Notes: generated by a model not told the origin, from the sequence alone. 64,000 bases of DNA from Thomasclavelia sp. (GCA_028749475.1 JAQVWN010000004.1:62001-126000), one strand, 5' to 3'. Shown: positions 45,327 through 55,411, numbered from the stretch's first letter. Numbers and translations: made by a program.

Positions 45327-46439
45327 ATGAATGATTTTGACTTTGAAAAATACTTAGCTTCAGGTGTAGAAAATATTGTAAAAGATATTTATAAGGCAAC
45401 GCTTCTTAATCCTAAGGCTACTCTATTTATGAAGAAATACTTAACAGTCTGTAAAAAATCTAATAAAAAGAGAATGGAACTTCAAAAACAAGGAAAACAT
45501 ATTCCTCCTTTTCTAATTGCTAGTGTTACTACTGATTGTAATCTTCATTGTAGAGGCTGCTACGCTAGAGCTAATCATAATTGTTTCGATAAAAATGAAG
45601 ATAATACTAACCCGATGCTAAGTTCAAATAGATGGAATTCCATCTTTGATGAAGCCCAAGATTTAGGAATTAACTTTATTATTATGGTTGGGGGAGAACC
45701 AATGTTAAGACAAAGTGTTTTAAAATCAGCTGGTGCTCACCAAAAGATATTATTCCCAGTTTTCACAAATGGAACTTTATTACAGGATGAATCAATATTA
45801 TTATTTAATACTTATCCTAATCTATTTCCAGTACTAAGTATTGAAGGTAACCAAGAAACTACTGATAAGCGGAGGGGAAAAGGTACCTATCAAACTTTAC
45901 AAAATGGAATGAAGAAACTTTCTAAAAAAGCAATACCATTTGGTTGCTCCATAACTGTTACAAAAGATAATTTAGATGATGTTATGAGTGAGAGTTATAT
46001 TGATGAATTAAAAGATAATGGATGTAAAGCAATTGTCTATGTTGAATATGTCCCTGTAAAAAAAGAAACTATTGATTTAGCGCCTGACGATCAAACAAGA
46101 GAAATAATGATGGAGCGTTTAAAGATATTACGCAATAAATATTCAAAACTTTTATTTATCTCCTTTCCAGGTGATGAAAAAGCATCTGAAGGTTGTCTTG
46201 CTGCAGGAAGAGGTTTTTTCCATATAAATGCTTTTGGGAATGTTGAACCTTGTCCTTTCTCTGCTCATAGTGATACTAATTTACAAGATCATAGTATATT
46301 AGAAGCTCTAGAGTCACCTTTATTTTTAAAAATTAAAGATAGTGGAGCAATGAGTAATGAACATATTGGTGGTTGTGTGTTGTTTGAACAAGACGAATTA
46401 GTATCTAAACTAAGTGAGGAGAATATAAATGACAACTAA
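45327..46439 (+). CDS. Radical SAM protein with C-terminal Cys-containing (SPASM-like) region
   Basis: A 370-residue radical SAM enzyme. The cluster motif CNLHCRGC (Cys71, Cys75, Cys78) is preceded by ASVTTD; then VGGEPMLR (SAM-binding GGE), TNGTLL and LSIEGNQETTDKRRG. A C-terminal region has Cys in SEGCLAAG, VEPCPFS and GGCVLF, so an extra Fe-S cluster is likely. The start at 45327 is chosen: GGGAGG is 7 bases before it, while the ATG at 45312 overlaps that site. It overlaps tetR by 11 bases and is repressed with it. Substrate unknown; a small-molecule or peptide modification role is possible. Confidence 0.8.
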   Translation: MNDFDFEKYLASGVENIVKDIYKATLLNPKATLFMKKYLTVCKKSNKKRMELQKQGKHIPPFLIASVTTDCNLHCRGCYARANHNCFDKNEDNTNPMLSSNRWNSIFDEAQDLGINFIIMVGGEPMLRQSVLKSAGAHQKILFPVFTNGTLLQDESILLFNTYPNLFPVLSIEGNQETTDKRRGKGTYQTLQNGMKKLSKKAIPFGCSITVTKDNLDDVMSESYIDELKDNGCKAIVYVEYVPVKKETIDLAPDDQTREIMMERLKILRNKYSKLLFISFPGDEKASEGCLAAGRGFFHINAFGNVEPCPFSAHSDTNLQDHSILEALESPLFLKIKDSGAMSNEHIGGCVLFEQDELVSKLSEENINDN

Positions 46440-47052
46440 GGAAAAAATAATCGATGTTTCTTTAACTTTATTTTCTAAAAAAGGTTTTAAAGGAACAAGT
46501 GTTAAAGATATTGCGGCAGGAGTAGGAATAAAAGATGCTTCTTTATACAAACACTTTAAAAGTAAAAAAGAAATCCTAGATACGATTGTTTTAAATATTT
46601 ATCAACAAATAGATCATATGTCTATTAAAATGGGATTACCAGCCGGTGATGGTTATGAGGAAGCAATAAAGCTTTATAGTAATATCGATGAAGATGGTTT
46701 AGTAGAATTATCTAAAAGAGTATTTCTATTTTATTTAAATGATTCTTTATTATCTCGTTTTTGGAAAATGGGAACCATTGAACAATATCAAAATATTGAA
46801 GTATCTAAACTATTCAGTAAGTTATTTTATGAAGATAGTATTACTTATCAAACTGGATTATTTAATGAAATGATAAACAACAATATTCTTATTAAAGGTG
46901 ATCCAAGAGTAATGGCTATGGCATTTTATACACCTATTTTCTTTTTACTTAGTAAGTATATGAATAACCAAACTCAACAAGAAGAAGCCTTAGATATTTT
47001 AGAGAATCAAGTTAGAGAATTCTATCGAATATATTCCAAGAATAACAGTTAA
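46429..47052 (+). CDS. TetR-family transcriptional repressor
   Basis: A 207-residue repressor. The N-terminal helix-turn-helix is canonical (TKEKIIDVSLTLFSKKGFKG, VKDIAAGVGIKDASLYKHFKSK, about 2-46), with an all-helical ligand domain after it (about 50-205). It is co-transcribed with the radical SAM gene behind a promoter whose spacer is a perfect GGCTAG-N6-CTAGCC dyad, and two more copies precede the operon at 54977, so it most likely represses both. GAGGAG precedes the ATG. Ligand unknown. Confidence 0.9.
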   Translation: MTTKEKIIDVSLTLFSKKGFKGTSVKDIAAGVGIKDASLYKHFKSKKEILDTIVLNIYQQIDHMSIKMGLPAGDGYEEAIKLYSNIDEDGLVELSKRVFLFYLNDSLLSRFWKMGTIEQYQNIEVSKLFSKLFYEDSITYQTGLFNEMINNNILIKGDPRVMAMAFYTPIFFLLSKYMNNQTQQEEALDILENQVREFYRIYSKNNS

Positions 47053-47068
47053 ACTGTTATTCTTTTTG
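47041..47068 (+). terminator. Terminator of the radical SAM-tetR operon
   Basis: Stem AATAACAGT / ACTGTTATT with a TAA-containing loop overlapping the tetR stop, then CTTTTT. Confidence 0.85.
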
Positions 47069-47090
47069 ATTGTATTTCAAGAAAATAGCC

Positions 47091-47119
47091 TTGGAATGTA
47101 AGCGGTAACATTGTATAAT
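47091..47119 (+). promoter_or_regulatory. Promoter of the giant surface protein gene
   Basis: TTGGAA (47091-47096), 17-bp spacer, TATAAT (47114-47119). A leader of about 28 bases carries GGGGAAG before the ATG. Confidence 0.7.
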
Positions 47120-47154
47120 AATTGTAGATTGGTATTATAAAGGGGAAGTATACT

Positions 47155-50100
47155 ATGAGGAGAATGAAAAAGATTTTTTTAACATGCGTAACTATATTTT
47201 TATGTTGCGCTCTTTGTGTTTGTCTTTTTTCTTCATTTAAAGATACTCGTGCGCAAAATACCCACTTTACAACTTTAGAGATTAGAGAAGGAGGAGTAGA
47301 CGGTAACGTTGTGGCGGATCTTTTAAATGGTGATGGTAATTATGCATTACAACCAGGAAAAGACTATTATTTATGTGTTCAATTGAACAATCCAGCTGCC
47401 AGTGGTGAAACTGGCTATGTATCAGTTGACTTTGGAACTGATGGAAAGAGTAATGGATTAACTTTCTTTAATCCACCAGGTGGAGGTAATTTAAAACCAG
47501 GAGCAATTACTCATGATAACTTAGCTAGTATTTATTCTTATAATGATATTCCAAATAAAACCTATGGAAAAGATCAAACAAATTACCCAATGACTGATGG
47601 TAAGATTGTTTATACAATAAAAGACGCAATAGCGTTAAATGGAACAGTCACTTTTGCGACTGGTTTAGTTGTGGATAATTACTACTACGCTTGCGAAAGT
47701 GAAATTAAAAATGCAATTGAAGTTGAATGCGGTATTATCGATAATGATATTTTAGTCCCAGCTAGTAATCTTAATTTAGATGTTAATGTCTCTGGAGATA
47801 AAGCTTTTAAACTAGCATCTAATCCTTATACCTACAATACAAGCCTAGGATCAAGTGCGACTTTTGTTACAATAATCTCAGCTGATAATAATAAACCTGG
47901 GGGAATACTCTTTAAGAAGGCTGAGATGGATATTAATGTTCCTGAAGGTGGAGAAATATTAGATTACGGAGTAATTAATGGCTCATTCGAAAAATCATCA
48001 GTATATCATGAAAGTTTTAGTATGAGTGATGGAGTTACTAAAGATGGTATGACTACCTACCATCTAACATTTAATAATGGTATTAAATTGGATAGTAATG
48101 AAATACAAGCTTATGTAAAAGTGAATTTCCCTAAAGATAAATTCAATGAGGGTACTTACACTGTTACATTAACTAATGGAACAATTACACCAATGAATGA
48201 AAACTCAGATACAATTACAGTTAATGGCAGCGTAAATCTTAAAACAAATTTATTAGATCCTGAATCTGATAAAACAACAATGGAAGATAAAAATCGGGCT
48301 TCAGTATATAACTGGACAATTGATGACCCAGAAGCAAAATATAACACTCAATTAGGATGTACAGTAATTACTAATCCTCAAACTGCTGATACTCCTTATG
48401 AAAAAACTTTTGAAGCAAAATATAATGTTACTAATACAGCAGCTAAAATTACTATTATTACTCTTCCTAAAGGAACTAATAGTAATCCTACAATTACTTA
48501 CACTGGTAAAGATGCAAACGGAGTGGAACAAGCTGGAAGCATCCCAGTAAGTTTAAATAAAGGTGCGGCTTCTCAAAGCTGGTATGTCTTTAGAGCCATG
48601 GACTTAGGAATAGATGAATTTAAATCAATTAAATATGAAATGGGAAAACTTCCAGGAAGTACAAGGAGTCCATGGAGTGCGTGCTATGATTATACTAATA
48701 ACCGAGCAGGTTCTTGGGGTTACTTCACTAATGATGAAATTGGTTTACAAGTGAAGAATGAATATAAACTATATAATACTGATGTTACTAAAAGAGATGA
48801 ACAAAATGGTAATTTAAGTTCAAGCTCAGCTGTTACTTCTTCAACAACTCCAATTGCTGGATTAAATTGTTATCTTGATTACAACAATGTTTATGCTAGT
48901 GATAGAAAGACTAAAACAAATTCAGTAACAGCAGGGGATAGTATTTATATAAAAGATGCAAGCCTTACAACTACACAAATGACCGAAGCAGTAAGACTTC
49001 GTGATGTTGTAGGACAACCATACGCTAATACGTCTACTGTGTATAACCCGGTAATGTATTTAACTTTACCGAAAGGGATGACATATTCAGATTTAAGTTT
49101 CAAAATGAAGACTGTTAATATGGATTCATCCAATAAATCAACAACTTCCTTATCGTATAATATTGAGAATGTAAGTTACTTAAATACCACTGGAGATGGA
49201 ACAAGTATTTATAAAGTTACATTCCCAGATAAAACTCAAATTGGTTTTTACGATGATGAAGGATATTACAAAGTAATTTACTATAGTATTCAATTAAATA
49301 CAGCCAAATATCTTTCAACTCAACGATATGAATTTAATAATTTATTTCATTTAACAACAGATAGTAATCTATATGCTGGTAAATATGGAACGACAACTGC
49401 CGGTGATAAAAAGATTGCCGATGCAACTAAAGATATTTATGGACTTAATGATGGGAATGATATTGGGGGAGCAGCTCGTAAAGAAACTCCCGAATATGGA
49501 TTTGGAGTTCAACAATTAAGTGAAATAGTTGTTACCAATTCTATTACAGTTAGTACTATCAATAATACTCCAATAAGTAATCCTAAATGGTATAACTATG
49601 ATGCAACGGATCCTAATAGTGTTGCTTTGTTAGGATTAAAGAGTACTGGAACTTATCGAATAAACATTCATAATCCATCAAGTGCAACAAGTGTCGATAT
49701 GAAAATGTTTATTCCTATTCCTAAAAAAGATGTTGATCTTGGTAAAGCCTTTATGGATGAACAAAGTAAGTTTGATATGAACTTATCTTTTGATGAAGAA
49801 GACTTAGCTAGTAAAGGATTTACAGCTAAGTATGTAAAGATAAGTGGCCAATATGATAGTGTCTTAAAAGATAATGTAGTATATGAAGATAGTAGTGCTA
49901 GTGAAGCTAATGCTATACTTCTAACTTATAACGGCTCTTTTGGTGATCAGTATAGTACTAACCTTGATTTTGATTTCATTACTGATGGTACTGTTGATGA
50001 CTTGAATAAACAAAACATCTTTAGAGATGCTTTCTATTATGAAAGTGCTGGTGATAGTAATGGTAAGTCCTTATACGGAACTCATGTTGCTACAGAAACG

Positions 50101-53100
50101 GCTGGTGGACAAATTAAAGGTAAAGTCTTTGATGATACTAACGCTAATGGATTGATGGATACAAGTGAGAAGCCTTTATCTAATATTACCGTTACTTTAA
50201 AAGACTCTAGAAATAAAATATATTCTACTACAACTGATGATAATGGTGATTATAAATTCGATGCTGTTAGAGAAGATACAATCATCCTAACAATGAGTGT
50301 CAAAGGAGATAATAATAAACGATTTAATGTACCGAGTATTGATCCAATTGCAGGATACGTAACTAACGATGTAACACCTAATGCTGATGGCTTAAGTGCC
50401 TGTAAAACAGTCGAGGTATCGAGTGCTGGTAACACAATAAATGGAGCTTTAGGTAGTTATTATATTCTTTCCTATAATGGTAATAATGCAACTAGTGGAA
50501 ATGTTCCTGTTGATAAAGATTATGCCTATGATGCCAATGTTGTTGTCAAAGTAAAACCAGACAATTTAGTAAGAACTGGATATGTCTTCAAATCATGGAA
50601 CTCTAAAGCTGATGGAACTGGCGATAGTTATCAACCAGGCTCAACTTTAATTATGAAAGAAGATAAAACTCTATACGCTACTTGGACGCTTGGTACATTC
50701 ACAATTATTTTTAACTACAATAAAGCAGATGGAAATATTGGTATCGGTAGTAAAGAAGTCACTCATCTTCAAACATATGGTGAACTTCCTAGTGCTCCAA
50801 CTAGAAAGGGTTATACATTTAAAGGATGGAGTACAAAACTTACTTCTTATGCAGGAGTTAATAGTCAAACCGTATTTAAAACTGGGGTAGACACGACTTT
50901 ATATGCATACTGGACACCTAAAACTGGTTATGAAGTATCTTATGATACTAAAGGCGGTAGCAGTGTTGATAGTCTTACAGGATTGAATTGGGAAAGTAAT
51001 ATTTATACTACTTCTAAGCCAACAAAAGATGGCTACACTTTTGATTATTGGAAATGCCAAGGAGAAAAAGTAACTAGTAGTAGTAAATACAATGAATTTG
51101 CTAGTGATGATAGTACTGATAATCCACTAGTAGTAGAAGCTGTTTATAAAGAACTAGATGATTTTAGTGTTAAATATGATAGCGATGGTGGAACATCCAT
51201 TGATGATTTAAATGATGTTTCATGGACTCAAAGTAACTTATTACCATCAACTAATCCAACAAAAGAAGGATATGTTTTTGGTGGTTGGACACTTGGTGAA
51301 GAAGAACTAACAAATAGTACTAAGTATAAAGATTTAGTAAGTGATGACAGCGTAAAATCAGTAACTATTAAAGCAACATGGATTGAATCTAAAAATAATA
51401 CTGTTGTGTATGATAGTGATGGAGGTACTGCTATAAATCCATTAACTGATGTAAAGAATAGTGATACTAATCTATTACCTAATTCAACACCTAAAAAAGC
51501 GGGTTATACTTTTGATGGTTGGTATCTAGATAATACTAAGATTACAGATACAGATGTTTACTCTAATTTAACTTCTGAAACCACATTAACTTTGAAAGCT
51601 AAATGGATTAGTAAAGAATATAAAGTAAATTATAATTTAAATAATGATTCTACTATGGATTCTTTAGAAGGACTAAATTATCAATCAAATAATTTAGTGC
51701 CAACTACAACTATTACCAAATCAGGTTATAGTTTAGATGGTTTCTATTATGATAATAAAAAAGTAACTAATTCAAATACCTATGCTAGTTTAGTAAATGA
51801 TGATAGTGTAAGTGAAATAACTTTAGTAGCTAAATGGAGTGTAAATTCCAATTATGTTGTTCAATATAACTCTAACGGGGGAACAAGCGTAGATCCTATT
51901 TCTGGAGTTAAATGGACTGATGATGGATTTACTAAAGAAAGTACTACCACTAAATTGGGTTATAATTTTGATCATTGGTCTTATAACTCTAAACAAGTTA
52001 CTGATAGTAATAAGTATAGTGACTTAGTTAATAATGATGACACTATTTCTTCTATTACTTTAGATGCAAATTGGATAGCTAAAAGTGGATATACTATTAA
52101 ATATAATACGGATGGTGGTAACATCATTGAAGATAAAACAGGTATTAGTTGGGAAGATGGGAATCTTCTACCAACCAATCCAGTTAAACCTGGTTATGTA
52201 TTTGATCATTGGATTTGTGGTCGTAACACAGTAACCACTAATATGAGTTATGGCGATTTAGCTGATAGTGATAAGAGTGGAAGTTATATTACTCTAACTG
52301 CTAGTTATAAAATGAGTAATTCTTACACAGTTAAATATATTACTAATAATGGTACGACCATTAATGATAAAACAAATGTTGGTTGGTTAAGTAAAGATTT
52401 ATTACCAACTACATCATTAGTAAAGAAAGGTTATCATTTTACCGGTTGGACTTATGGTAGTGATAAAAAAGTAATTACTAATGAATCTTATTATAATAAT
52501 ATTGTTGGTGGAGAAGAAATTAGTGAAATTGTCTTAGAAGCTAATTGGGAAGAAAATAACAATTATCGGGTAATTTATAATACTCATGGTGGAACTAGTG
52601 TTGATACCAAAGAGAATGTAAAATGGAGTGATACTAATCTAACTGCAGCTACTACTTTAGAACATTGTAAGTTTATTGGTTGGTCATATAACGGAAAAAT
52701 GATATCTGATAGTGATAGTTATGCTGATATTACAAACGATGATACTATTACAAGCATTTCATTAGATGCTAATTGGGAAGTTACTAACTTTGAACTTACA
52801 GTTGAAAATGGTAATGGACCTGTTTACCCATTAAAAGGTTCTATCGTTACTATTACTGCCAATGCTCCTGAAGAAGAAAAAGAATTTTCTCATTGGGAAG
52901 TACTTGATGGAAATATTACTTTAGACAATGATAAAAGTAGTACAACTACTTTTACAATGCCAGGTGAAAATGTAAGTGTTAAAGCTATATATACTACCAA
53001 AGAATATAGTTTAAATGTTGTTTCTGGAACAATTTCAGCAGGTAGTTACTCTGGTAAAACAAACGGTAGTTTCCCTAAAGACACTAACGTAAGTATTACT

Positions 53101-54282
53101 GCTAAAACTCCTGCAACTAATTATCATTTTGACCATTGGAATATCGATGGAGATGGTCAAATAGCTAATGTAAATAATGCAAGTACTACTATCAAAATGA
53201 GTAACGCTAATGCAACAGTTACTGCCATCTATGTAATAAATAGTCATGATGTAACTATCAATGATGGTTCAAGTGATAAAAACACTTATGATGTCGGTCA
53301 AACTGTTAGTATTGAAGCTGATAGAAAAGTTGGTAAAGCATTTAAAGAATGGAAAGTTGTTAGTGGAAGTGTTACTTTGACTAATTCTGATTCATCATCT
53401 ACTACCTTTATTATGCCAGACAGTGATGTTGAAATAACTGCTGTTTACACTGATTTAGTTAATTCAAGTGTTAGTGTGGTAAAAGGAAGTGGTAGTGGTA
53501 ATTACTATGAAAATGACGAAGTAAATATTACTGCTCAACCACCAGTTGAAAATTATAAGTTCAAGAGTTGGAAAGTAGTTAAAGGAAATATTCAACTTAA
53601 AGATTCTAACTTGGCTACAACATCATTTATAATGGGTAACCAAACTGTTGAAGTAGAAGCAGAATATGAAGAAATAATTGATAATATTAATGTCAGTGTT
53701 AATAATGGTACAGGTAGTGGAACTTATCATACTAATGATTTAGTTTCTATTGCCCCTAATGAAATAGTGGGTAAAGAATTTGATCATTGGGTTATCAATA
53801 GTGGAACTATTGATAACATTGACTTAACTAAAAAAGAATTAAGTTTTAAAGTATCTCATGAAGATATTGAAATAACTGCTGTCTATGTCGATAAGCCTAC
53901 TTTCAATGTAGAGGTAAAAGATGCTAATGGATCTGGTACTTATATTGAAGGAGCCCTTGTTAATATCAGTGCTCCTAAAGTAGATGGCAAAGAATTTAGC
54001 CATTGGGAAGTTGTTGCTGGTGACATCTTAATTAATGACATAAATAAAAATGATACAACCTTTATATTAGGAGATAAAAATGTTGTAATTAAAGCTATAT
54101 ATAAAGATGTAGTAATAATCGTTGATGATAAACCTATCAACAATAACCAGACAAACCCACAAACTACAACTAAAACTACAGCTGCAATGACTGGTGATAG
54201 TTCTAATATTGAACAAATGATATTACTTCTAATTATTTCTAGTTTCATTCTTTTAAAAAAGAAATTTAAAATTAATAATTAG
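47155..54282 (+). CDS. Giant repeat surface protein (2375 aa) with SdrD-like and InlB-type repeats
   Basis: An exported adhesin-like protein. Signal peptide about 1-34; a large N-terminal region of beta-sandwich/DUF11-like modules to about 980; one SdrD B-type domain beginning GGQIKGKVFDDTNANGLMD (about 983-1100). Then ten Listeria/Bacteroides (Flg_new/InlB) repeats of about 70-80 residues, each with GYxFxGW and LxAxW marks (about 1102-1880), and six divergent InlB repeats ending in F-x-x-W (about 1880-2318). A Pro/Thr linker, TGDSSN (2347), a hydrophobic helix and KKKFK end the chain. The repeats differ from one another, so this is old duplication. Own promoter and terminator. Confidence 0.88.
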   Translation: MRRMKKIFLTCVTIFLCCALCVCLFSSFKDTRAQNTHFTTLEIREGGVDGNVVADLLNGDGNYALQPGKDYYLCVQLNNPAASGETGYVSVDFGTDGKSNGLTFFNPPGGGNLKPGAITHDNLASIYSYNDIPNKTYGKDQTNYPMTDGKIVYTIKDAIALNGTVTFATGLVVDNYYYACESEIKNAIEVECGIIDNDILVPASNLNLDVNVSGDKAFKLASNPYTYNTSLGSSATFVTIISADNNKPGGILFKKAEMDINVPEGGEILDYGVINGSFEKSSVYHESFSMSDGVTKDGMTTYHLTFNNGIKLDSNEIQAYVKVNFPKDKFNEGTYTVTLTNGTITPMNENSDTITVNGSVNLKTNLLDPESDKTTMEDKNRASVYNWTIDDPEAKYNTQLGCTVITNPQTADTPYEKTFEAKYNVTNTAAKITIITLPKGTNSNPTITYTGKDANGVEQAGSIPVSLNKGAASQSWYVFRAMDLGIDEFKSIKYEMGKLPGSTRSPWSACYDYTNNRAGSWGYFTNDEIGLQVKNEYKLYNTDVTKRDEQNGNLSSSSAVTSSTTPIAGLNCYLDYNNVYASDRKTKTNSVTAGDSIYIKDASLTTTQMTEAVRLRDVVGQPYANTSTVYNPVMYLTLPKGMTYSDLSFKMKTVNMDSSNKSTTSLSYNIENVSYLNTTGDGTSIYKVTFPDKTQIGFYDDEGYYKVIYYSIQLNTAKYLSTQRYEFNNLFHLTTDSNLYAGKYGTTTAGDKKIADATKDIYGLNDGNDIGGAARKETPEYGFGVQQLSEIVVTNSITVSTINNTPISNPKWYNYDATDPNSVALLGLKSTGTYRINIHNPSSATSVDMKMFIPIPKKDVDLGKAFMDEQSKFDMNLSFDEEDLASKGFTAKYVKISGQYDSVLKDNVVYEDSSASEANAILLTYNGSFGDQYSTNLDFDFITDGTVDDLNKQNIFRDAFYYESAGDSNGKSLYGTHVATETAGGQIKGKVFDDTNANGLMDTSEKPLSNITVTLKDSRNKIYSTTTDDNGDYKFDAVREDTIILTMSVKGDNNKRFNVPSIDPIAGYVTNDVTPNADGLSACKTVEVSSAGNTINGALGSYYILSYNGNNATSGNVPVDKDYAYDANVVVKVKPDNLVRTGYVFKSWNSKADGTGDSYQPGSTLIMKEDKTLYATWTLGTFTIIFNYNKADGNIGIGSKEVTHLQTYGELPSAPTRKGYTFKGWSTKLTSYAGVNSQTVFKTGVDTTLYAYWTPKTGYEVSYDTKGGSSVDSLTGLNWESNIYTTSKPTKDGYTFDYWKCQGEKVTSSSKYNEFASDDSTDNPLVVEAVYKELDDFSVKYDSDGGTSIDDLNDVSWTQSNLLPSTNPTKEGYVFGGWTLGEEELTNSTKYKDLVSDDSVKSVTIKATWIESKNNTVVYDSDGGTAINPLTDVKNSDTNLLPNSTPKKAGYTFDGWYLDNTKITDTDVYSNLTSETTLTLKAKWISKEYKVNYNLNNDSTMDSLEGLNYQSNNLVPTTTITKSGYSLDGFYYDNKKVTNSNTYASLVNDDSVSEITLVAKWSVNSNYVVQYNSNGGTSVDPISGVKWTDDGFTKESTTTKLGYNFDHWSYNSKQVTDSNKYSDLVNNDDTISSITLDANWIAKSGYTIKYNTDGGNIIEDKTGISWEDGNLLPTNPVKPGYVFDHWICGRNTVTTNMSYGDLADSDKSGSYITLTASYKMSNSYTVKYITNNGTTINDKTNVGWLSKDLLPTTSLVKKGYHFTGWTYGSDKKVITNESYYNNIVGGEEISEIVLEANWEENNNYRVIYNTHGGTSVDTKENVKWSDTNLTAATTLEHCKFIGWSYNGKMISDSDSYADITNDDTITSISLDANWEVTNFELTVENGNGPVYPLKGSIVTITANAPEEEKEFSHWEVLDGNITLDNDKSSTTTFTMPGENVSVKAIYTTKEYSLNVVSGTISAGSYSGKTNGSFPKDTNVSITAKTPATNYHFDHWNIDGDGQIANVNNASTTIKMSNANATVTAIYVINSHDVTINDGSSDKNTYDVGQTVSIEADRKVGKAFKEWKVVSGSVTLTNSDSSSTTFIMPDSDVEITAVYTDLVNSSVSVVKGSGSGNYYENDEVNITAQPPVENYKFKSWKVVKGNIQLKDSNLATTSFIMGNQTVEVEAEYEEIIDNINVSVNNGTGSGTYHTNDLVSIAPNEIVGKEFDHWVINSGTIDNIDLTKKELSFKVSHEDIEITAVYVDKPTFNVEVKDANGSGTYIEGALVNISAPKVDGKEFSHWEVVAGDILINDINKNDTTFILGDKNVVIKAIYKDVVIIVDDKPINNNQTNPQTTTKTTAAMTGDSSNIEQMILLLIISSFILLKKKFKINN
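50458..52789 (+). repeat. Ten InlB/Listeria-Bacteroides-type protein repeats
   Basis: Coding repeats of about 210-240 bp, clear at protein level (Y-N/D-x-x-GG...GYxFxxW...LxAxW) but diverged at DNA level. From the third copy on they share the order [VY..GG..V/I..L/K]-[LLP]-[GY.F..W]-[T.S..Y..L..DD]-[L.A.W], a variant with a conserved SxxYxDL-NDD insert. Confidence 0.8.
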
Positions 54283-54290
54283 AATAAATT

Positions 54291-54345
54291 AAAATCCTAC
54301 TGATAGATTGAGAAATCTTTCTATCGAGTAGGATTTTATTTTTAC
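54291..54345 (+). terminator. Terminator of the giant surface protein gene
   Basis: Stem AAAATCCTACT / AGTAGGATTTT with an inner GATAGA / TCTATC extension, then ATTTTT. Confidence 0.88.
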
Positions 54346-54380
54346 CTAAGTTATGGACTATTAATCATTATGATAAATAC

Positions 54381-54389
54381 TGCTATAAT
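54381..54389 (+). promoter_or_regulatory. Extended -10 of the C_GCAxxG_C_C gene
   Basis: TGC-TATAAT, with AAGGAG at 54406-54411 and the ATG at 54419. Confidence 0.65.
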
Positions 54390-54418
54390 ATATAAAATAG
54401 ACAAGAAGGAGAATGATT

Positions 54419-54859
54419 ATGCATTTATATGAATTAGCTGTTGATAACTACAAAAACACAAAAATGAATTGTGCGGAAAGTGTTTTAGATGCTTGTAATA
54501 GATATTATAATCTAAATCTAACCGATCGTGAGAAGGCATTAATAAGTCCTTTAGGTGAAGGTATGCAAACATTTGAGTCATGTTGTGGAGCCATTAGTGC
54601 AAGTGTTTCTATTATTGGTTTAATAACTTTGAAAGATCAAGAACTTAATTTTCAAAATAAAGAAGGTGAGGAATATATTCAAGAGTTAATAGGAGCGTTT
54701 TTGAATTCTTTTTCTACCCTTCAATGTCGTTCGTTACAACAACTTCAACTAATTGATAAAGAAGAACATGAAGTAGAAGACAATTGCCCAGTGTTTGTTG
54801 AAGTAGTAACCAGGAAATTAGAAGAAATAATTAATCAAATAAGACAAGCACAAAATTAG
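54419..54859 (+). CDS. C_GCAxxG_C_C-family redox protein
   Basis: A 146-residue cysteine-patterned protein matching the C_GCAxxG_C_C family: NCAESVLDAC (Cys18, Cys26), FESCCGAISASVSIIGLI (Cys55, Cys56), then LQCRSL and NCPVFVE. The family is thought to be redox-active and is common in anaerobes, often near metal or sulfur reduction genes. The start at 54419 is set by AAGGAG 7 bases upstream; an ATG at 54413 is only 1 base from that site. It stands just before the TetR-controlled operon but has its own promoter. Confidence 0.82.
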   Translation: MHLYELAVDNYKNTKMNCAESVLDACNRYYNLNLTDREKALISPLGEGMQTFESCCGAISASVSIIGLITLKDQELNFQNKEGEEYIQELIGAFLNSFSTLQCRSLQQLQLIDKEEHEVEDNCPVFVEVVTRKLEEIINQIRQAQN

Positions 54860-54896
54860 AATGAATTCACCATTTTTAATAATTTCTAAAAATATG

Positions 54897-54957
54897 TTGA
54901 CGGCTAGTGATTGCTAGCCTATAATAAGTGTGTAGATAAGGCTAGTGAACGCTAGCC
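54897..54957 (+). promoter_or_regulatory. TetR-regulated promoter with two operators
   Basis: TTGACG (54897-54902), 17-bp spacer, TATAAT (54920-54925). The spacer holds GGCTAG-TGATTG-CTAGCC (54902-54919), and a second perfect copy GGCTAG-TGAACG-CTAGCC lies downstream of the start (54940-54957). Both match the dyad at 45265-45282, which points to the TetR encoded at 46429-47052. Confidence 0.9.
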
Positions 54958-54976
54958 AAAGAAAGAAGGAAATTAT

Positions 54977-55390
54977 ATGAAAATGTATTTCGAAAATTTT
55001 GTTACTAGTGCTACATCAGTAATGTTGATAGGAATGATTGGATTTATTATATACACAATAGTTAATAGAAATAATATTGATTACTGGGGAAGAAGAGTTT
55101 TATTTGTAGCTGCATTTGGACTTCTTATTTGTTGCTTTGGAGCTGCTAGAGATGGTTTAGATAAAACAATTCAGTTTTCTATTGATGGTAGTTGTAATCC
55201 TGGAATCTTTTCTTTAACAAGTATTCCGATTATTATTGCTAGTATCGCTGGTGGTGTCATATTTGTCACTGGAATAGCTACATTATTTTTAAAAACTCAG
55301 GATGTTAGACAAATTCTATTTTATATTATGTCTAGTGCCATACTTATTAAAATAGTAGTAATAGAAATTGGTAGAATTATTGGGTTATAA
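54977..55390 (+). CDS. Four-helix membrane protein of unknown function, TetR regulon
   Basis: A 137-residue protein with four hydrophobic helices (about 12-28, 41-56, 76-103 and 112-136) and a short polar loop containing CCFGAARDGLDKT and DGSCNPG. I do not recognise a family. It is first in the operon directly behind two TetR operators, 21 bases before a flavodoxin-like gene, so it may be a membrane partner of that redox protein. GAAAGAAGGA precedes the ATG. Confidence 0.65.
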   Translation: MKMYFENFVTSATSVMLIGMIGFIIYTIVNRNNIDYWGRRVLFVAAFGLLICCFGAARDGLDKTIQFSIDGSCNPGIFSLTSIPIIIASIAGGVIFVTGIATLFLKTQDVRQILFYIMSSAILIKIVVIEIGRIIGL

Positions 55391-55411
55391 TGATATTAGG
55401 AGGTGTGAATA

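Noticed and set aside
50671-54248. Several minus-strand frames inside the giant gene
   Set aside because: Antisense shadows of the InlB-type repeats; composition and lack of signals argue against real genes.
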